Shown: positions 35,748 to 45,126, counted from the first letter of the stretch. The stretch: DNA of 64,000 nucleotides from Photobacterium gaetbulicola Gung47 (GCA_000940995.1 CP005974.1:2480001-2544000), one strand, 5' to 3'. Numbers and translations: made by a program. The notes: generated from the letters alone by a model not told the origin.

Positions 35748-36260
35748 ATGAAGTTAGCAGCAGTAATTCTCTCAGCGGCCCTCATCCCCTCAGCCGTCTT
35801 GGCAGCACCCGCAAGCTGCGAAAGTGAAAAATACCATCAGTACATTGATGCTTCCCTCAACTGGTATGAAAACCTTGTGGAACTAGCGGTAGAAAAAGAG
35901 CCAAGCCTAGACGAAGTGGGCCAATGGTTTCTCGAAGGGCGCAAACACCACTTTGAACTAAACCGTGATGCCTTTGACTGGTATCTTGCAAACGACAGGG
36001 AAAAATTGGCTCTGTCTTTACCCGTAGAGTCCTGGCTCAATCTGAGCCAGAAAGATGTGAAAGCGTTATCCGAGCAAGATTCAGAGCTAGGCAAGGCGGC
36101 GAAGCTGGCCTTTGATGACAGGCAGAGTAAGCCGCACCCACAAAACTACGCATTGCGCAGTGCCTTCGCCGAACTGTTGACCCACCCAGGGAACATTGAA
36201 AAGCCCCTAAATACCTACAACGAAAAAATGACCGCGATAGCGGCTATTGAATGCCAATAG
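35748..36260 (+). CDS. Exported hypothetical protein, 170 aa
   Basis: A signal peptide (MKLAAVILSAALIPSAVLA) ends near residue 19, so the protein is periplasmic or secreted. The mature part is helical, rich in Trp and Tyr (NWYENLVE, WFLEGRKHHFE, FDWYLAND), with one Cys near each end (SCES and the last ECQ) that could pair. The ATG at 35748 has AAGGA six bases upstream. It is followed by a hairpin and then a DUF2860 outer-membrane protein on the same strand. Family not recognised. Confidence 0.7.
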   Translation: MKLAAVILSAALIPSAVLAAPASCESEKYHQYIDASLNWYENLVELAVEKEPSLDEVGQWFLEGRKHHFELNRDAFDWYLANDREKLALSLPVESWLNLSQKDVKALSEQDSELGKAAKLAFDDRQSKPHPQNYALRSAFAELLTHPGNIEKPLNTYNEKMTAIAAIECQ

Positions 36261-36272
36261 CGATAGCCTAAA

Positions 36273-36301
36273 GGCCCAACCACTTAGCTGGTGTTTGGGC
36301 C
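36273..36301 (+). terminator. Hairpin after the exported 170-aa protein gene
   Basis: GGCCCAAcCAC and GTGtTTGGGCC pair with one internal mismatch. No clear T-run, so termination is uncertain. Confidence 0.45.
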
Positions 36302-36413
36302 GTTCGCCAACAACTCAAATTGCATATTCGTCAATATTCATATACCGTGCAATATACAGCTATCACCACTGCATATTTTTTGCACCGAATTCCTGCAATT
36401 GAAAGGATCCAAG

Positions 36414-37415
36414 ATGATAAATCGGCACTTTAACGCACTGTTCCTGTTCATTCCGGCGGTGTGCATACCTAACCAGGCCCAAGCCAATCCACCTCAACCC
36501 TGGTCGGCAGGCTTTAATGCCGATATTTCCTTGCTGATGGGGTATTCCGAGAGCCGATCGCCTTTCAATACCGATAACAACAGTGCCATTGGCGATTACG
36601 GTAAGGCCGAATCCCAAAGTGATGCCTTGATCGCTCCGCTCGGTACCATCAGCTATACCAATGATGCGCTCAACAAGCAGTTCTATTTCGGTACTAGCCG
36701 CTCGGATTTGGCATTTGGACGCTTCCATATTGAGCTGGGGTATAAACATAAACTGGACGATAACGGCACCTTGATACTGAGTTATGTCCCCGGCCTATTA
36801 ACCGCCGAAACCTGGCAAGACCCGTACCTGCTTGATCAGGCACGCGCTAAAACTGACAGTAAAATCAGAGGAGTGCGATTCCAATACAACCAAATCCTCG
36901 GTAGTCATTTTTCACTCGAACTGGCGGGTGGCAACCAAGATATCGACCACGAGAACAGCGGTGCTAGCCAGTCCAAGCTAACCGATACACAAAAGCAGTC
37001 ACTCGACCGCCAATCTGACATTTACTTCGCCCAGTTAAGTCACCTTTTGCCAATAAACCGGGCTCAGGCATTGCGCTCGGCTATTCGCTATACCCGTGAC
37101 GATGCGCAAGGTAGTGCAATGGCCAGTGATAATTATGGTGTTGAGCTCAGTCTGGTGCACCACTTTAACAAGGCCAATTTTGCCCTGACAGCAAGCTACA
37201 ACTATGTTGAGTTTGACGCAACGAATCCAATCTTCGAGCGTACTCAGCAGGATGACCGCTGGGGCGTCTTCTTGGCAGCCCAGTACAACGAGCCCATGGA
37301 CTGGAAAAACTGGAACTTAGTCTCGCTGATAGGCTATAACCAAAGTAACTCCAACATCACTTTTTATGATGAAGATAGTTTATTATTCACCGTGGGTATG
37401 AACTACCGATTCTAA
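36414..37415 (+). CDS. DUF2860-family outer-membrane protein
   Basis: A 333-residue protein with a signal peptide ending at AQA-N (about residue 24) and many amphipathic strands; it finishes GMNYRF, the terminal aromatic needed for outer-membrane insertion. The PWSAGFNADISLLMGY opening of the mature part and the overall length recall DUF2860, an outer-membrane family of vibrios with no known substrate. The ATG at 36414 has AAAGGA eight bases upstream; the frame is open earlier but without a signal peptide at its start. Confidence 0.7.
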   Translation: MINRHFNALFLFIPAVCIPNQAQANPPQPWSAGFNADISLLMGYSESRSPFNTDNNSAIGDYGKAESQSDALIAPLGTISYTNDALNKQFYFGTSRSDLAFGRFHIELGYKHKLDDNGTLILSYVPGLLTAETWQDPYLLDQARAKTDSKIRGVRFQYNQILGSHFSLELAGGNQDIDHENSGASQSKLTDTQKQSLDRQSDIYFAQLSHLLPINRAQALRSAIRYTRDDAQGSAMASDNYGVELSLVHHFNKANFALTASYNYVEFDATNPIFERTQQDDRWGVFLAAQYNEPMDWKNWNLVSLIGYNQSNSNITFYDEDSLLFTVGMNYRF

Positions 37416-37432
37416 TTTTTTTTCGACAGCAG

Positions 37433-37466
37433 CGGCAAATTGCATTAAATTAGCTGCAATTTGCCG
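37433..37466 (+). promoter_or_regulatory. Perfect 11-bp inverted repeat upstream of panP
   Basis: CGGCAAATTGC (37433-37443) and GCAATTTGCCG (37456-37466) flank a 12-nt loop and end 25 bp before the panP ATG. It could be a leader hairpin or operator; it lacks a T-run, so it is not a normal terminator for the gene before it. Confidence 0.5.
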
Positions 37467-37491
37467 AAATAGTTACAAGTTATTAATCGTT

Positions 37492-39153
37492 ATGGCAGTA
37501 GTGGATCACAAAAAAGCCGATGCGACCCAAGAGTCGTTGCATCGCATTTTTACAGTGCCGGAAGCACCAGAGTCGACATTAGGTCGGATCGAAAAAGAGA
37601 TATCAGAAAACCTGAATGTGTTTTTGCAGACGCATATTGCTGCCCGGGAGAAACCCCTGGCAGAAATCGAAAAAGACTTTTCCTCTGCGGATATCCCAGA
37701 GAGTCCTAGCTTTGTTTCTGATCATACCCATTTCCTCTTGGACAAACTGGTAGCCCAGTCGGTACATACCTCCGCACCGACGTTTATTGGCCATATGACC
37801 TCGGCCCTACCCTACTTCTTGATGCCGTTGTCCAAGATCATGATCGGCCTCAATCAAAACTTGGTGAAGATCGAGACCTCCAAGGCCTTCACGCCGTTGG
37901 AACGCCAGGTTCTGGGAATGCTGCATAACCTGATTTACCGCGAGAATGATGCCTTCTACCAGCAATGGATGCACAGTGCTAACCATTCGCTGGGAGCATT
38001 TTGCTCAGGAGGGACTATCGCCAACATCACCGCTCTGTGGGTAGCACGCAACAGTGCACTCAAACCCGATGGTGATTTTAAAGGTGTCGCACAGGAAGGC
38101 TTGTTCAAAGCCATGAAGCATTATGGCTATGAAGATCTTGTCGTACTGGTCTCTGAACGGGGTCACTACTCGCTCAAGAAAGCCGCCGATGTCCTTGGAC
38201 TTGGCCGAGATTGCCTGATCCCTATCAAAACCGACGGCCACAACCGTGTTCGGGTCGATGACATGCGGGCCAAGCTCGAAGAGCTTAAACAGAACCAGGT
38301 TAAAGCCTTTGCTATTGTCGGGGTCGCTGGCACCACCGAAACAGGCAATATCGATCCGCTGGAAGAGCTCGCTGATCTCGCTCAGGAATATGGCTGCCAT
38401 TTCCACGTCGATGCCGCCTGGGGGGGAGCGACCCTGATGTCCAATACTTATAGGCCGTTGCTAAAAGGGATCGAGCGGGCTGACTCCGTCACTATCGATG
38501 CCCACAAGCAACTGTACGTGCCGATGGGTGCCGGTATGGTGATCTTCAAAAACCCGGCCTTGATGACCGCCATCGAGCATCACGCAGAGTATATCCTGCG
38601 TAAAGGATCTAAAGACTTAGGTAGCCATACTCTCGAAGGGTCGCGAAGTGGCATGGCGATGTTACTGTATGCCAGCCTCAACATCATCAGCCGCCCTGGC
38701 TATGAAATGCTGATTAATACCAGCATCGAAAAAGCCCAGTACTTCGCATCGCTTATCAACCAGGATTCTGACTTTGAACTGATCTCAGAACCCGAGCTAT
38801 GCCTGCTGACTTACCGTTATGCACCAGCCCGTACTCAGGAAGCACTGAAGCTTGCAGATCCAGAGCAACGCGAAGAGTTATTGGCCGCCCTGGACGATAT
38901 GACCAAATTCATCCAGAAACGCCAGCGTGAATCAGGTAAGTCATTTGTCTCTCGTACCCGAATCACACCGCAAGCGTGGGGCCGCAGGCTGACAACCGTG
39001 TTCCGTGTGGTACTCGCCAATCCGCTCACTACGGAGCAGATTTTAAAAGACGTCCTCGAAGAACAAAAAGACATCGCCAAACAGAGCTTGATCAGTTTCC
39101 CTAAGATCAACACACTGACCGAGAGTATTCTCAACCAGCAAGTCACGCTCTAA
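37492..39153 (+). CDS. panP: PLP-dependent aspartate 1-decarboxylase PanP
   Basis: A 553-residue group II pyridoxal-phosphate decarboxylase. The cofactor lysine is in DAHKQLY, preceded by HVDAAWGG (cofactor Asp and Ala/Trp motif) and by FCSGGTIANITAL. The N-terminal extension and length match PanP, which in vibrios makes beta-alanine for pantothenate in place of the pyruvoyl enzyme PanD. Glutamate decarboxylase is an alternative by fold, but the sequence wording (FLMPLSKIMIGLNQNLVKIETS) is that of the PanP group. No ideal ribosome site precedes the ATG. Confidence 0.85.
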   Translation: MAVVDHKKADATQESLHRIFTVPEAPESTLGRIEKEISENLNVFLQTHIAAREKPLAEIEKDFSSADIPESPSFVSDHTHFLLDKLVAQSVHTSAPTFIGHMTSALPYFLMPLSKIMIGLNQNLVKIETSKAFTPLERQVLGMLHNLIYRENDAFYQQWMHSANHSLGAFCSGGTIANITALWVARNSALKPDGDFKGVAQEGLFKAMKHYGYEDLVVLVSERGHYSLKKAADVLGLGRDCLIPIKTDGHNRVRVDDMRAKLEELKQNQVKAFAIVGVAGTTETGNIDPLEELADLAQEYGCHFHVDAAWGGATLMSNTYRPLLKGIERADSVTIDAHKQLYVPMGAGMVIFKNPALMTAIEHHAEYILRKGSKDLGSHTLEGSRSGMAMLLYASLNIISRPGYEMLINTSIEKAQYFASLINQDSDFELISEPELCLLTYRYAPARTQEALKLADPEQREELLAALDDMTKFIQKRQRESGKSFVSRTRITPQAWGRRLTTVFRVVLANPLTTEQILKDVLEEQKDIAKQSLISFPKINTLTESILNQQVTL

Positions 39154-39532
39154 CCGTGCTGATGACTAGAAACCAGCCTGGCAATGGCTAGGCTGGCTTC
39201 TCCACAATCAAGGCGATGATGAAACATTTCGTCATAGCTTGTACTAAAAACAATCACTCCCCCTCCGCCAGAAGCCAACTTGGTGATTAACCGCTTGATA
39301 AGCCAACTATTACCAGTACAAATTACAACCAAACAGTCTTTTCTGATAGTCGCGATGGTCCCGTAGCACATTGCAAGCTCTAACAACGGGCAATACAAAT
39401 ACAACCAATTCGCAACCTTCAACCATCAAATGCAAAAAAACAAGTCAGCGCAATATTTTTATAGCCGTTTGTTCTGTTAATAACACGTAACAAAAGTTGA
39501 CCTCGATCAATAGAATCGCCGAAAAATTAGCA
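39154..39532. other. Intergenic region between panP and torR
   Basis: About 380 bp between convergent genes. It holds the panP hairpin at 39173-39196 and is otherwise featureless to my reading; a TTG-start frame on the minus strand is not convincing. Confidence 0.4.
39173..39196 (+). terminator. Probable terminator of panP
   Basis: CCAGCCT and AGGCTGG form a 7-bp stem with a 10-nt loop 20 bp after the stop; the tail CTTCTCC is poor in T. Confidence 0.5.
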
Positions 39533-39566
39533 TAAAAAAAGCCGGCCCCCCTGGGATACCGGCCTA
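39533..39566 (-). terminator. Terminator of torR
   Basis: Minus strand: GCCGG...CCGGC with an inner CCC/GGG pairing, then T7. Confidence 0.8.
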
Positions 39567-39612
39567 GTTATTACAAAATATTTCAGGTGTTCAATGCATA
39601 TAAGCCGGATTA

Positions 39613-40326
39613 TTAGTCACCCGCAAACATGTAACCTTCACCGTGCACTGTAACAAAAATCTGTGGGTTTTTCGGATCAACTTCCATCTTCGAACGCATG
39701 CGGCGGATTAAGACATCAATAGTACGATCATTTGGCGCTTCAACCCGATGGCTTAGCATATTCAAAATACGCTCGCGGCTTAAAACGACATTCGGATGAG
39801 AAGAAAATGCCACCAACAACTCATATTCAGCCTTGGTCAATTTGACAGGCACACCATTGTGGGTCAGGGCGCGCTTATTGATATCAAACTGCCATTCACC
39901 GAAGCGAATAATGCTGTCTTCCTGCATCTCAACCATGGTTTCATCACGTGCTTTTTCGACGAGGGAGATGCGCCACAACAGGTTTTTCACGCGCACTAGC
40001 AGTTCACGCAGCTCAAACGGCTTAGTAACGTAATCATCAGCGCCCATCTCTAAACCAACAATCCGATCAATGCTGTCTGTTCGGCCGGTGACCAAGATGA
40101 TCCCCACCTCTGAGCGGCTTCTCAGCTCACGGGTCAGCATTAGGCCATCTTCACCCGGCAGGTTGATATCGAGCATGACCAAATCGATCTTTTCGCTGGC
40201 CATGATCTCACGCATTTGTGCGCCGCTTTCGGCCTGACTAACTTTATATCCCTCATTTTCAAAGTACCCGACCAGCTTGGTACGGGTAACAATTTCATCC
40301 TCAACTACAAGTACGTGATGACTCAT
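39613..40326 (-). CDS. torR: TMAO response regulator TorR
   Basis: A 237-residue OmpR-family regulator. The receiver has the acidic pair ED at 10-11, phospho-acceptor Asp53 in LVMLDINLPGEDG, and K in VTKPFELRELLVRVKNLLWR; the winged-helix DNA-binding domain covers about 138-235. The long GxILVTGRTDSIDRIVGLEMGADD block matches E. coli TorR rather than ArcA. It is transcribed divergently from torC, as in E. coli; its sensor kinase TorS and periplasmic TorT are not in the window. It is expected to activate torCA and perhaps torD through decamer boxes upstream. Confidence 0.9.
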   Translation of the reverse strand: MSHHVLVVEDEIVTRTKLVGYFENEGYKVSQAESGAQMREIMASEKIDLVMLDINLPGEDGLMLTRELRSRSEVGIILVTGRTDSIDRIVGLEMGADDYVTKPFELRELLVRVKNLLWRISLVEKARDETMVEMQEDSIIRFGEWQFDINKRALTHNGVPVKLTKAEYELLVAFSSHPNVVLSRERILNMLSHRVEAPNDRTIDVLIRRMRSKMEVDPKNPQIFVTVHGEGYMFAGD

Positions 40327-40381
40327 TTTTTTCTCTTTATGTCTTATTTACTGTTCTTTAAAACGTTAGCACAGGAGGCCG

Positions 40382-40444
40382 CTATTCACAATTTGTCATA
40401 AACCAGCAAATTCTGTTCACTGCCACCCTTAACCTTATTCACAT
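40382..40444 (+). promoter_or_regulatory. Tor-box-like decamers between torR and torC
   Basis: Three direct repeats resemble the TorR site CTGTTCATAT: CTATTCACAA (40382), CTGTTCACTG (40413) and TTATTCACAT (40435). They lie 85-146 bp upstream of torC, a sensible place for TorR activation and torR autoregulation. Confidence 0.55.
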
Positions 40445-40527
40445 CGTGGAATTAAGATTACCCCATAAAAATTTATACGTCACCGTAGTTTACGGCAGGC
40501 ATTCATTCTAAATTGGAATCTTCCACT

Positions 40528-41694
40528 ATGAAAAAACTTTGGCAAATGTTGACTAAGCCTAGCAGCAAGTACTCGATTCTTGCGCTGGTCTTGGTTGGTA
40601 TTGGTATCACTTTGGCGGGCGTTGTGACCGTTCATAAGAGTTTTGAATTCGCTTCTTCGACCGAATTCTGTACTTCTTGCCACACCATGCAACAGAACTA
40701 CGAAGAATACAAACAAAGCATTCACTTCAAAAACGCTTCGGGTGTCCGTGCCGAGTGTGTTGACTGTCACCAGCCAAAAGACTTCCCTGGCAAGGTTCAA
40801 CGTAAACTTGGTGCTTGGAAAGACGTCTACAACCATTTCATCACCAAGAAAATCGATACCCCAGAGAAACTGGAAGAGCATCGCCTCGAGCTGGCTACCA
40901 TGGTTTGGGACCGGATGAAGAGCCAGAACTCAAAAACCTGTAAGAGCTGTCACTCGTACGATGCGATGGATCACACCAAGCAGTCAGCACAAGCCGCTTT
41001 CGAGATGAATAAAGCGGCAGCTGAAGACATGAACTGTATCGAATGTCACAAAGGTATCGCCCACGAGCTGCCAAACATGGCCGGTGGCTTCCAGAAAGAT
41101 TTCGAAGAGCTTCAAGTGAAAGCCGATGCACAAGGTGCCGTTGCTAACAAACTTTACTCTCTGAGCGAAAAGAACATCTTTGCTGTTGCCGATGCAAACA
41201 GCTCGGTTTCAGGCAACCTGCTACCAGCATCAGAAGTCACAGTGCTTGAGCGCGATGGCGATATGCTCAAAGTGAAGATTGACGGCTGGTTAGAGAAAGA
41301 AGGCCGCGGTCGAGTGCTGACTGAGTACATGGGCAAGCGCGTATTCAAGGCAACAATCCGTGGCGATGTGAAAGCTTCCGAGCAACTCATCGAAGAGCAA
41401 ACTGACGCAACGACCAACATTGTATGGCAACACGTTTCGGTTGAAGGCTGGATCACCAAAGATGACATGATTGATGACATCCAGCCGATCTGGAACTACG
41501 CCGAAGGCATGTACGGCTCAACGTGTACCGCTTGCCACGCAGCCCCGGCTCCAGGCCATTTTACTGCAAACGGTTGGATCTCAAGCCTGAACGGCATGAG
41601 CGCATACTACCGACTAAGCAAAACTGAAGAGCGCACCCTTCTGAAATACCTTCAGAACCACGGCAGTGACACCGGCGGCGCTGGCGCACATTAA
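40528..41694 (+). CDS. torC: Pentahaem c-type cytochrome TorC
   Basis: A 388-residue membrane-anchored NapC/NirT-family cytochrome. One N-terminal helix (about 17-37) is followed by four CxxCH haem sites (CTSCH, CVDCH, CKSCH, CIECH), and a C-terminal domain with a fifth (CTACH), exactly the TorC plan. It passes electrons from menaquinol to periplasmic TorA. The ATG at 40528 fits the family start; a TTG five codons earlier is also in frame. torA follows after 73 bp, with a hairpin in between. Confidence 0.95.
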   Translation: MKKLWQMLTKPSSKYSILALVLVGIGITLAGVVTVHKSFEFASSTEFCTSCHTMQQNYEEYKQSIHFKNASGVRAECVDCHQPKDFPGKVQRKLGAWKDVYNHFITKKIDTPEKLEEHRLELATMVWDRMKSQNSKTCKSCHSYDAMDHTKQSAQAAFEMNKAAAEDMNCIECHKGIAHELPNMAGGFQKDFEELQVKADAQGAVANKLYSLSEKNIFAVADANSSVSGNLLPASEVTVLERDGDMLKVKIDGWLEKEGRGRVLTEYMGKRVFKATIRGDVKASEQLIEEQTDATTNIVWQHVSVEGWITKDDMIDDIQPIWNYAEGMYGSTCTACHAAPAPGHFTANGWISSLNGMSAYYRLSKTEERTLLKYLQNHGSDTGGAGAH

Positions 41695-41706
41695 TTCCTG
41701 TTAGCA

Positions 41707-41730
41707 GAGGGGGAAGACGGCTTCCCCCTC
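41707..41730 (+). other. Strong hairpin between torC and torA
   Basis: GAGGGGGAAG and CTTCCCCCTC are exact complements around acgg. There is no T-run after it, so it more likely tunes mRNA stability or partial read-through between torC and torA than stops transcription. Confidence 0.6.
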
Positions 41731-41767
41731 CCATGCAAAAAAGAATTCAAATTTAAGGAATTGCTCA

Positions 41768-44299
41768 ATGGCAACTCAAATTCTAAACAAAGGCGTATCA
41801 CGCCGTCGCTTCCTTTCTGGCATGGTTGCAGCAAGTGCTGCATCTGTTGTCGGCACAAGCTTGCTGGCTCCGCGTAAGGCAATGGCAGCTACAGAAACCA
41901 AAGCTAGCTTCACGGGTGAGGTTCTATCTGGTTCTCACTGGGGGGCATTCCGGGCCAAAGTCGAAAACGGCGTGTGGGTTGATACCGTCCCGTTTGAAAA
42001 AGACAAGCACCCAACAACCATGATCAACGGCGTGCGTGAAGTGGTATACAACCCGGCACGTGTAAAATACCCAATGGTTCGTCTTGACTGGCTAAAGCAC
42101 GGCTACAAGTCAGATACAACCCAGCGTGGTGACAACCGTTTTGTCCGTGTTCCTTGGTCTCAGGCATTGGACTTCTTCTACCATGAGATGGAACGAGTCC
42201 AGAACAACTACGGCCCAAGCGCTCTCTATGCTGGCCACACAGGTTGGCAGTCAGTAGGTAAGCTGCACTCTGCAGGCACCATGATGATGCGTGCTATTGG
42301 CCTGCACGGTACATTCCTGGCTAAAATGGGTGACTACTCAACCGGTGCTGCGCAGGTGATTCTGCCTTACGTCGCTGGTGCAATGGAAGTTTACGAGCAG
42401 CAAACCTCATGGCCACTTGTGCTCGAGCACTCTGATACCATCGTAATCTGGGGTTCGGATCCGGTTAAAAACCTGCAGGTAGGCTGGCTGGTTCCTGACC
42501 ACAGCCCATACGCTTACTTTGAGCAGTTGGCTAAGAAAGTTAAGAACAAAGACATCAAAGTCATCTACATTGACCCAGTTGTTTCTGACACTCAGAAATT
42601 CGTTGGTGGCGAGCAGGTTAAAGTTAACCCGCAAACAGACGTGCCACTGATGCTGGCTATTGCCCATACACTTTACAGCGAAAACCTGTACAACAAAGAG
42701 TTCCTGGCTGACTACACCACAGGTTTCGACAAATTCCTGCCTTACCTGCTTGGCGAGAAAGACGGTGTTGCGAAGACACCGGAATGGGCTGAGAACATCT
42801 GTGGCGTGCAAGCCGACCAGATCCGCGAGCTGGCTCGCCAAATGGCTTCAGGCCGTACCCAGATCATCGGTGGCTGGTGTCTACAGCGCATGCAGCACGG
42901 TGAACAGTACGCGTGGATGCTAGTCGTTGTCGCTGCTATGCTAGGCCAGATCGGTCTACCTGGCGGTGGCTTCGGCTTTGGCTGGCACTACAACGATGCG
43001 GGCTCTGTGACTTCTGCTGGCCCACTGATGTCTGGTTTCTCAGGTGTGACAGGGGTTGATCCAATCCACAACGGTTCGTACAAGGGTTACTCAAACTTTA
43101 TTCCTGTTGCCCGTTTTGTCGACTGTATCGAAAACCCAGGTAAAACCATTGAATGGAACGGCCATTCAGTGAAATACCCTGAAATGAAAATGGCGATCTT
43201 CTGTGGTAACAACCCGTTCCACCACCATCAAGATCGCAACAAGATGATCAAGGTATGGCGTAAACTGGAAACTGTGGTTTCAGTTGAACACCAGTGGACG
43301 GCGACCTGTCGTTTTGCCGATATCGTTCTGCCAGCGACGACAACGCACGAGCGTAACGACATCGAACAGTACGGTAACCACTCTAACGCCGGTATTATTG
43401 CCCTACCTAAAGTTGTAGAGCCAATGTATGAAGCGAAAGATGACTTCGATATCTTCCGTGAACTATGCCGTCGCTATGATCGCGAAGAAGCCTTTACCGA
43501 AGGCAAGTCACAGATGGAGTGGATTGAGCAGTTCTACAACGGTGCCCGCCTACAAGGACGTGGTATCGGTGTACGTATGCCGAACTTCAAAAAGTTCTGG
43601 GAAGAAGAAGGCTTCCTTGAGTTCCCTGCGGGTACCGAGTGGGTACGCCACGAGTCATTCCGTAAAGAACCGGATCTTGAACCACTAGGTACGGCAACCG
43701 GCCTTATTGAAATCTACTGTAAGACGATTGCCGACATGGGCTACGATGACTGTCAAGGCCACCCAATGTGGTTTGAGAAAACCGAGCGCAGCCACGGTGG
43801 TCCTCGTTCAGAGAAATTCCCTCTGAATATGCAGAGTACTCACCCGAAACACCGCCTTCACTCGCAGCTGTGTTCTTCGACTGAGCACCGCGCGACTTAC
43901 GCGGTGGCTGATCGTGAACCTGTTTACATCAGTACCGAAGACGCTAAAGCCCGTGGCATCAAGTCTGGTGACATCGTACGCGTATTCAACGACCGTGGCG
44001 AAGTTTTGGCGGGTGCTGTGGTTTCCGATGACTACATGTCCGGTGTTTGTCGTATCCACGAAGGTGCATGGTACAGCCCGCTTGAAGGCGGAAAGCCGGG
44101 TACCATCTGTACTTACGGTGATCCGAACGTACTGACTCAGGATATCGGTTCTTCGAAACTGGCTCAGGCAACCATCGCAGCCTCAGCGCAGGTAGAAATC
44201 GAGAAGTACACAGGTAAAGTTCCAGCAGTGACCGGCTTCCACGGCCCGACGGCGGTGACAGACATTAACCCTCTGTTCCCAGCAATGGATCTAGAATAA
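41768..44299 (+). CDS. torA: Trimethylamine-N-oxide reductase TorA (molybdenum, Tat-exported)
   Basis: An 843-residue periplasmic enzyme that reduces TMAO to trimethylamine with a bis-MGD molybdenum cofactor. The Tat signal has SRRRFLS (twin Arg 13-14 region) and a cut site after KAMA (about residue 40). The molybdenum-ligand serine is in KMGDYSTGAAQ, and CGNNPFHHHQDRNK and the C-terminal MPT-binding domain (DRGEVLAGAVVSDDY) are typical. Its ribosome site is AAGGAA. Codon bias is strong. A terminator follows, so torD is not in the same main transcript. Confidence 0.96.
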   Translation: MATQILNKGVSRRRFLSGMVAASAASVVGTSLLAPRKAMAATETKASFTGEVLSGSHWGAFRAKVENGVWVDTVPFEKDKHPTTMINGVREVVYNPARVKYPMVRLDWLKHGYKSDTTQRGDNRFVRVPWSQALDFFYHEMERVQNNYGPSALYAGHTGWQSVGKLHSAGTMMMRAIGLHGTFLAKMGDYSTGAAQVILPYVAGAMEVYEQQTSWPLVLEHSDTIVIWGSDPVKNLQVGWLVPDHSPYAYFEQLAKKVKNKDIKVIYIDPVVSDTQKFVGGEQVKVNPQTDVPLMLAIAHTLYSENLYNKEFLADYTTGFDKFLPYLLGEKDGVAKTPEWAENICGVQADQIRELARQMASGRTQIIGGWCLQRMQHGEQYAWMLVVVAAMLGQIGLPGGGFGFGWHYNDAGSVTSAGPLMSGFSGVTGVDPIHNGSYKGYSNFIPVARFVDCIENPGKTIEWNGHSVKYPEMKMAIFCGNNPFHHHQDRNKMIKVWRKLETVVSVEHQWTATCRFADIVLPATTTHERNDIEQYGNHSNAGIIALPKVVEPMYEAKDDFDIFRELCRRYDREEAFTEGKSQMEWIEQFYNGARLQGRGIGVRMPNFKKFWEEEGFLEFPAGTEWVRHESFRKEPDLEPLGTATGLIEIYCKTIADMGYDDCQGHPMWFEKTERSHGGPRSEKFPLNMQSTHPKHRLHSQLCSSTEHRATYAVADREPVYISTEDAKARGIKSGDIVRVFNDRGEVLAGAVVSDDYMSGVCRIHEGAWYSPLEGGKPGTICTYGDPNVLTQDIGSSKLAQATIAASAQVEIEKYTGKVPAVTGFHGPTAVTDINPLFPAMDLE

Positions 44300-44317
44300 G
44301 TTAATAGTCGCCAACAT

Positions 44318-44352
44318 CTATTCAGGGGCTTCGGCCTCTGAATAGTTTTTTG
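44318..44352 (+). terminator. Terminator of torCA
   Basis: CTATTCAG...CTGAATAG with an inner GGC/GCC pairing, followed by T6, right after torA. Confidence 0.88.
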
Positions 44353-44378
44353 CTTTTATTACAGTGTGTTTAAAAAAC

Positions 44379-44388
44379 CTATTCACGT
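44379..44388 (+). promoter_or_regulatory. Tor-box-like decamer upstream of torD
   Basis: CTATTCACGT resembles the TorR decamer and its copies before torC. It lies 85-94 bp before the torD ATG, downstream of the torA terminator. Could be chance. Confidence 0.35.
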
Positions 44389-44472
44389 ATAATAAATGCA
44401 TCATTTATTCTATCTGAATATGTTTTCCATACGTCTAAATTTGCTAGCCGTATGCCTTGATTTGGAGTGATC

Positions 44473-45126
44473 ATGAAAGAATTTATTGCTTTCAACGAAC
44501 AACGCGCAGAAATTTATTGGTGGATGTCATCCCTCTTCGCTCGTGAACTTACCGAGCAGGACATCGAACAGTACCGTGGTGGCGAAATGGTCACTTTCCT
44601 GTCAGGTCTGGCAATGACACCTGAACTGAAACAACCCGTAGAAGCATTCCGTGCTGCTCTGAACCGTTTGGAAAGCCGTGAAGATGCCCAGTTAGAGCTG
44701 GCGGCTGATTTCTGTGGTCTGTTTCTCAGCACTCCCAAATCTGGTGCCCTACCCTATGCCTCGATGTATGTCGGCGAGAGCGGACTGATGAATGACAAGC
44801 CTGCGCAAGACATGAACAAGCTAATGGAAGAATACGGCATTGCCCAGCGCAAAGAGTTCAACGAGCCGGCCGACCACCTTGCCGTCGAGTTGGATTTCAT
44901 GGGTAACCTGATCATCATGGCCAACCAGCAAGACTCCGAAGAGCAGGCCGAGCCGATGATGCAGGCGCAGTTAGACTTCATCAACACCATGCTGCTTAAT
45001 TGGCTGCCAGCCTTTGCCGCAGAAGTAAAACAACGCGACCCGTTCGGCTTTTACGCCGCCGCCGCTGAAGTACTCACCGCTTTTTGTCACTTGGACGTTA
45101 CGTTCCTAAAAGGCGAAGAACAATAA
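44473..45126 (+). CDS. torD: TorA-specific chaperone TorD
   Basis: A 217-residue all-helical cytosolic chaperone that binds the TorA signal and core and helps load the cofactor before Tat export. Diagnostic parts are RAEIYWWMSSLFARELT at the N-terminus, DFCGLFLS, and EPADHLAVELDFMGNLI in the middle. The ATG at 44473 is five bases after GGAG. In E. coli torD directly follows torA in one operon; here a terminator and 173 bp separate them, so it needs its own promoter. Confidence 0.93.
   Translation: MKEFIAFNEQRAEIYWWMSSLFARELTEQDIEQYRGGEMVTFLSGLAMTPELKQPVEAFRAALNRLESREDAQLELAADFCGLFLSTPKSGALPYASMYVGESGLMNDKPAQDMNKLMEEYGIAQRKEFNEPADHLAVELDFMGNLIIMANQQDSEEQAEPMMQAQLDFINTMLLNWLPAFAAEVKQRDPFGFYAAAAEVLTAFCHLDVTFLKGEEQ

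Noticed and set aside
36414..37415. Porin (OmpC/OmpU type)
   Set aside because: Lacks the usual porin N-terminal strand wording and loop-3 region; DUF2860 is the better match.
39150..39422. 90-codon minus-strand frame after panP
   Set aside because: It starts at TTG without a ribosome site, overlaps the end of panP, and its translation resembles no family I know; probably chance.
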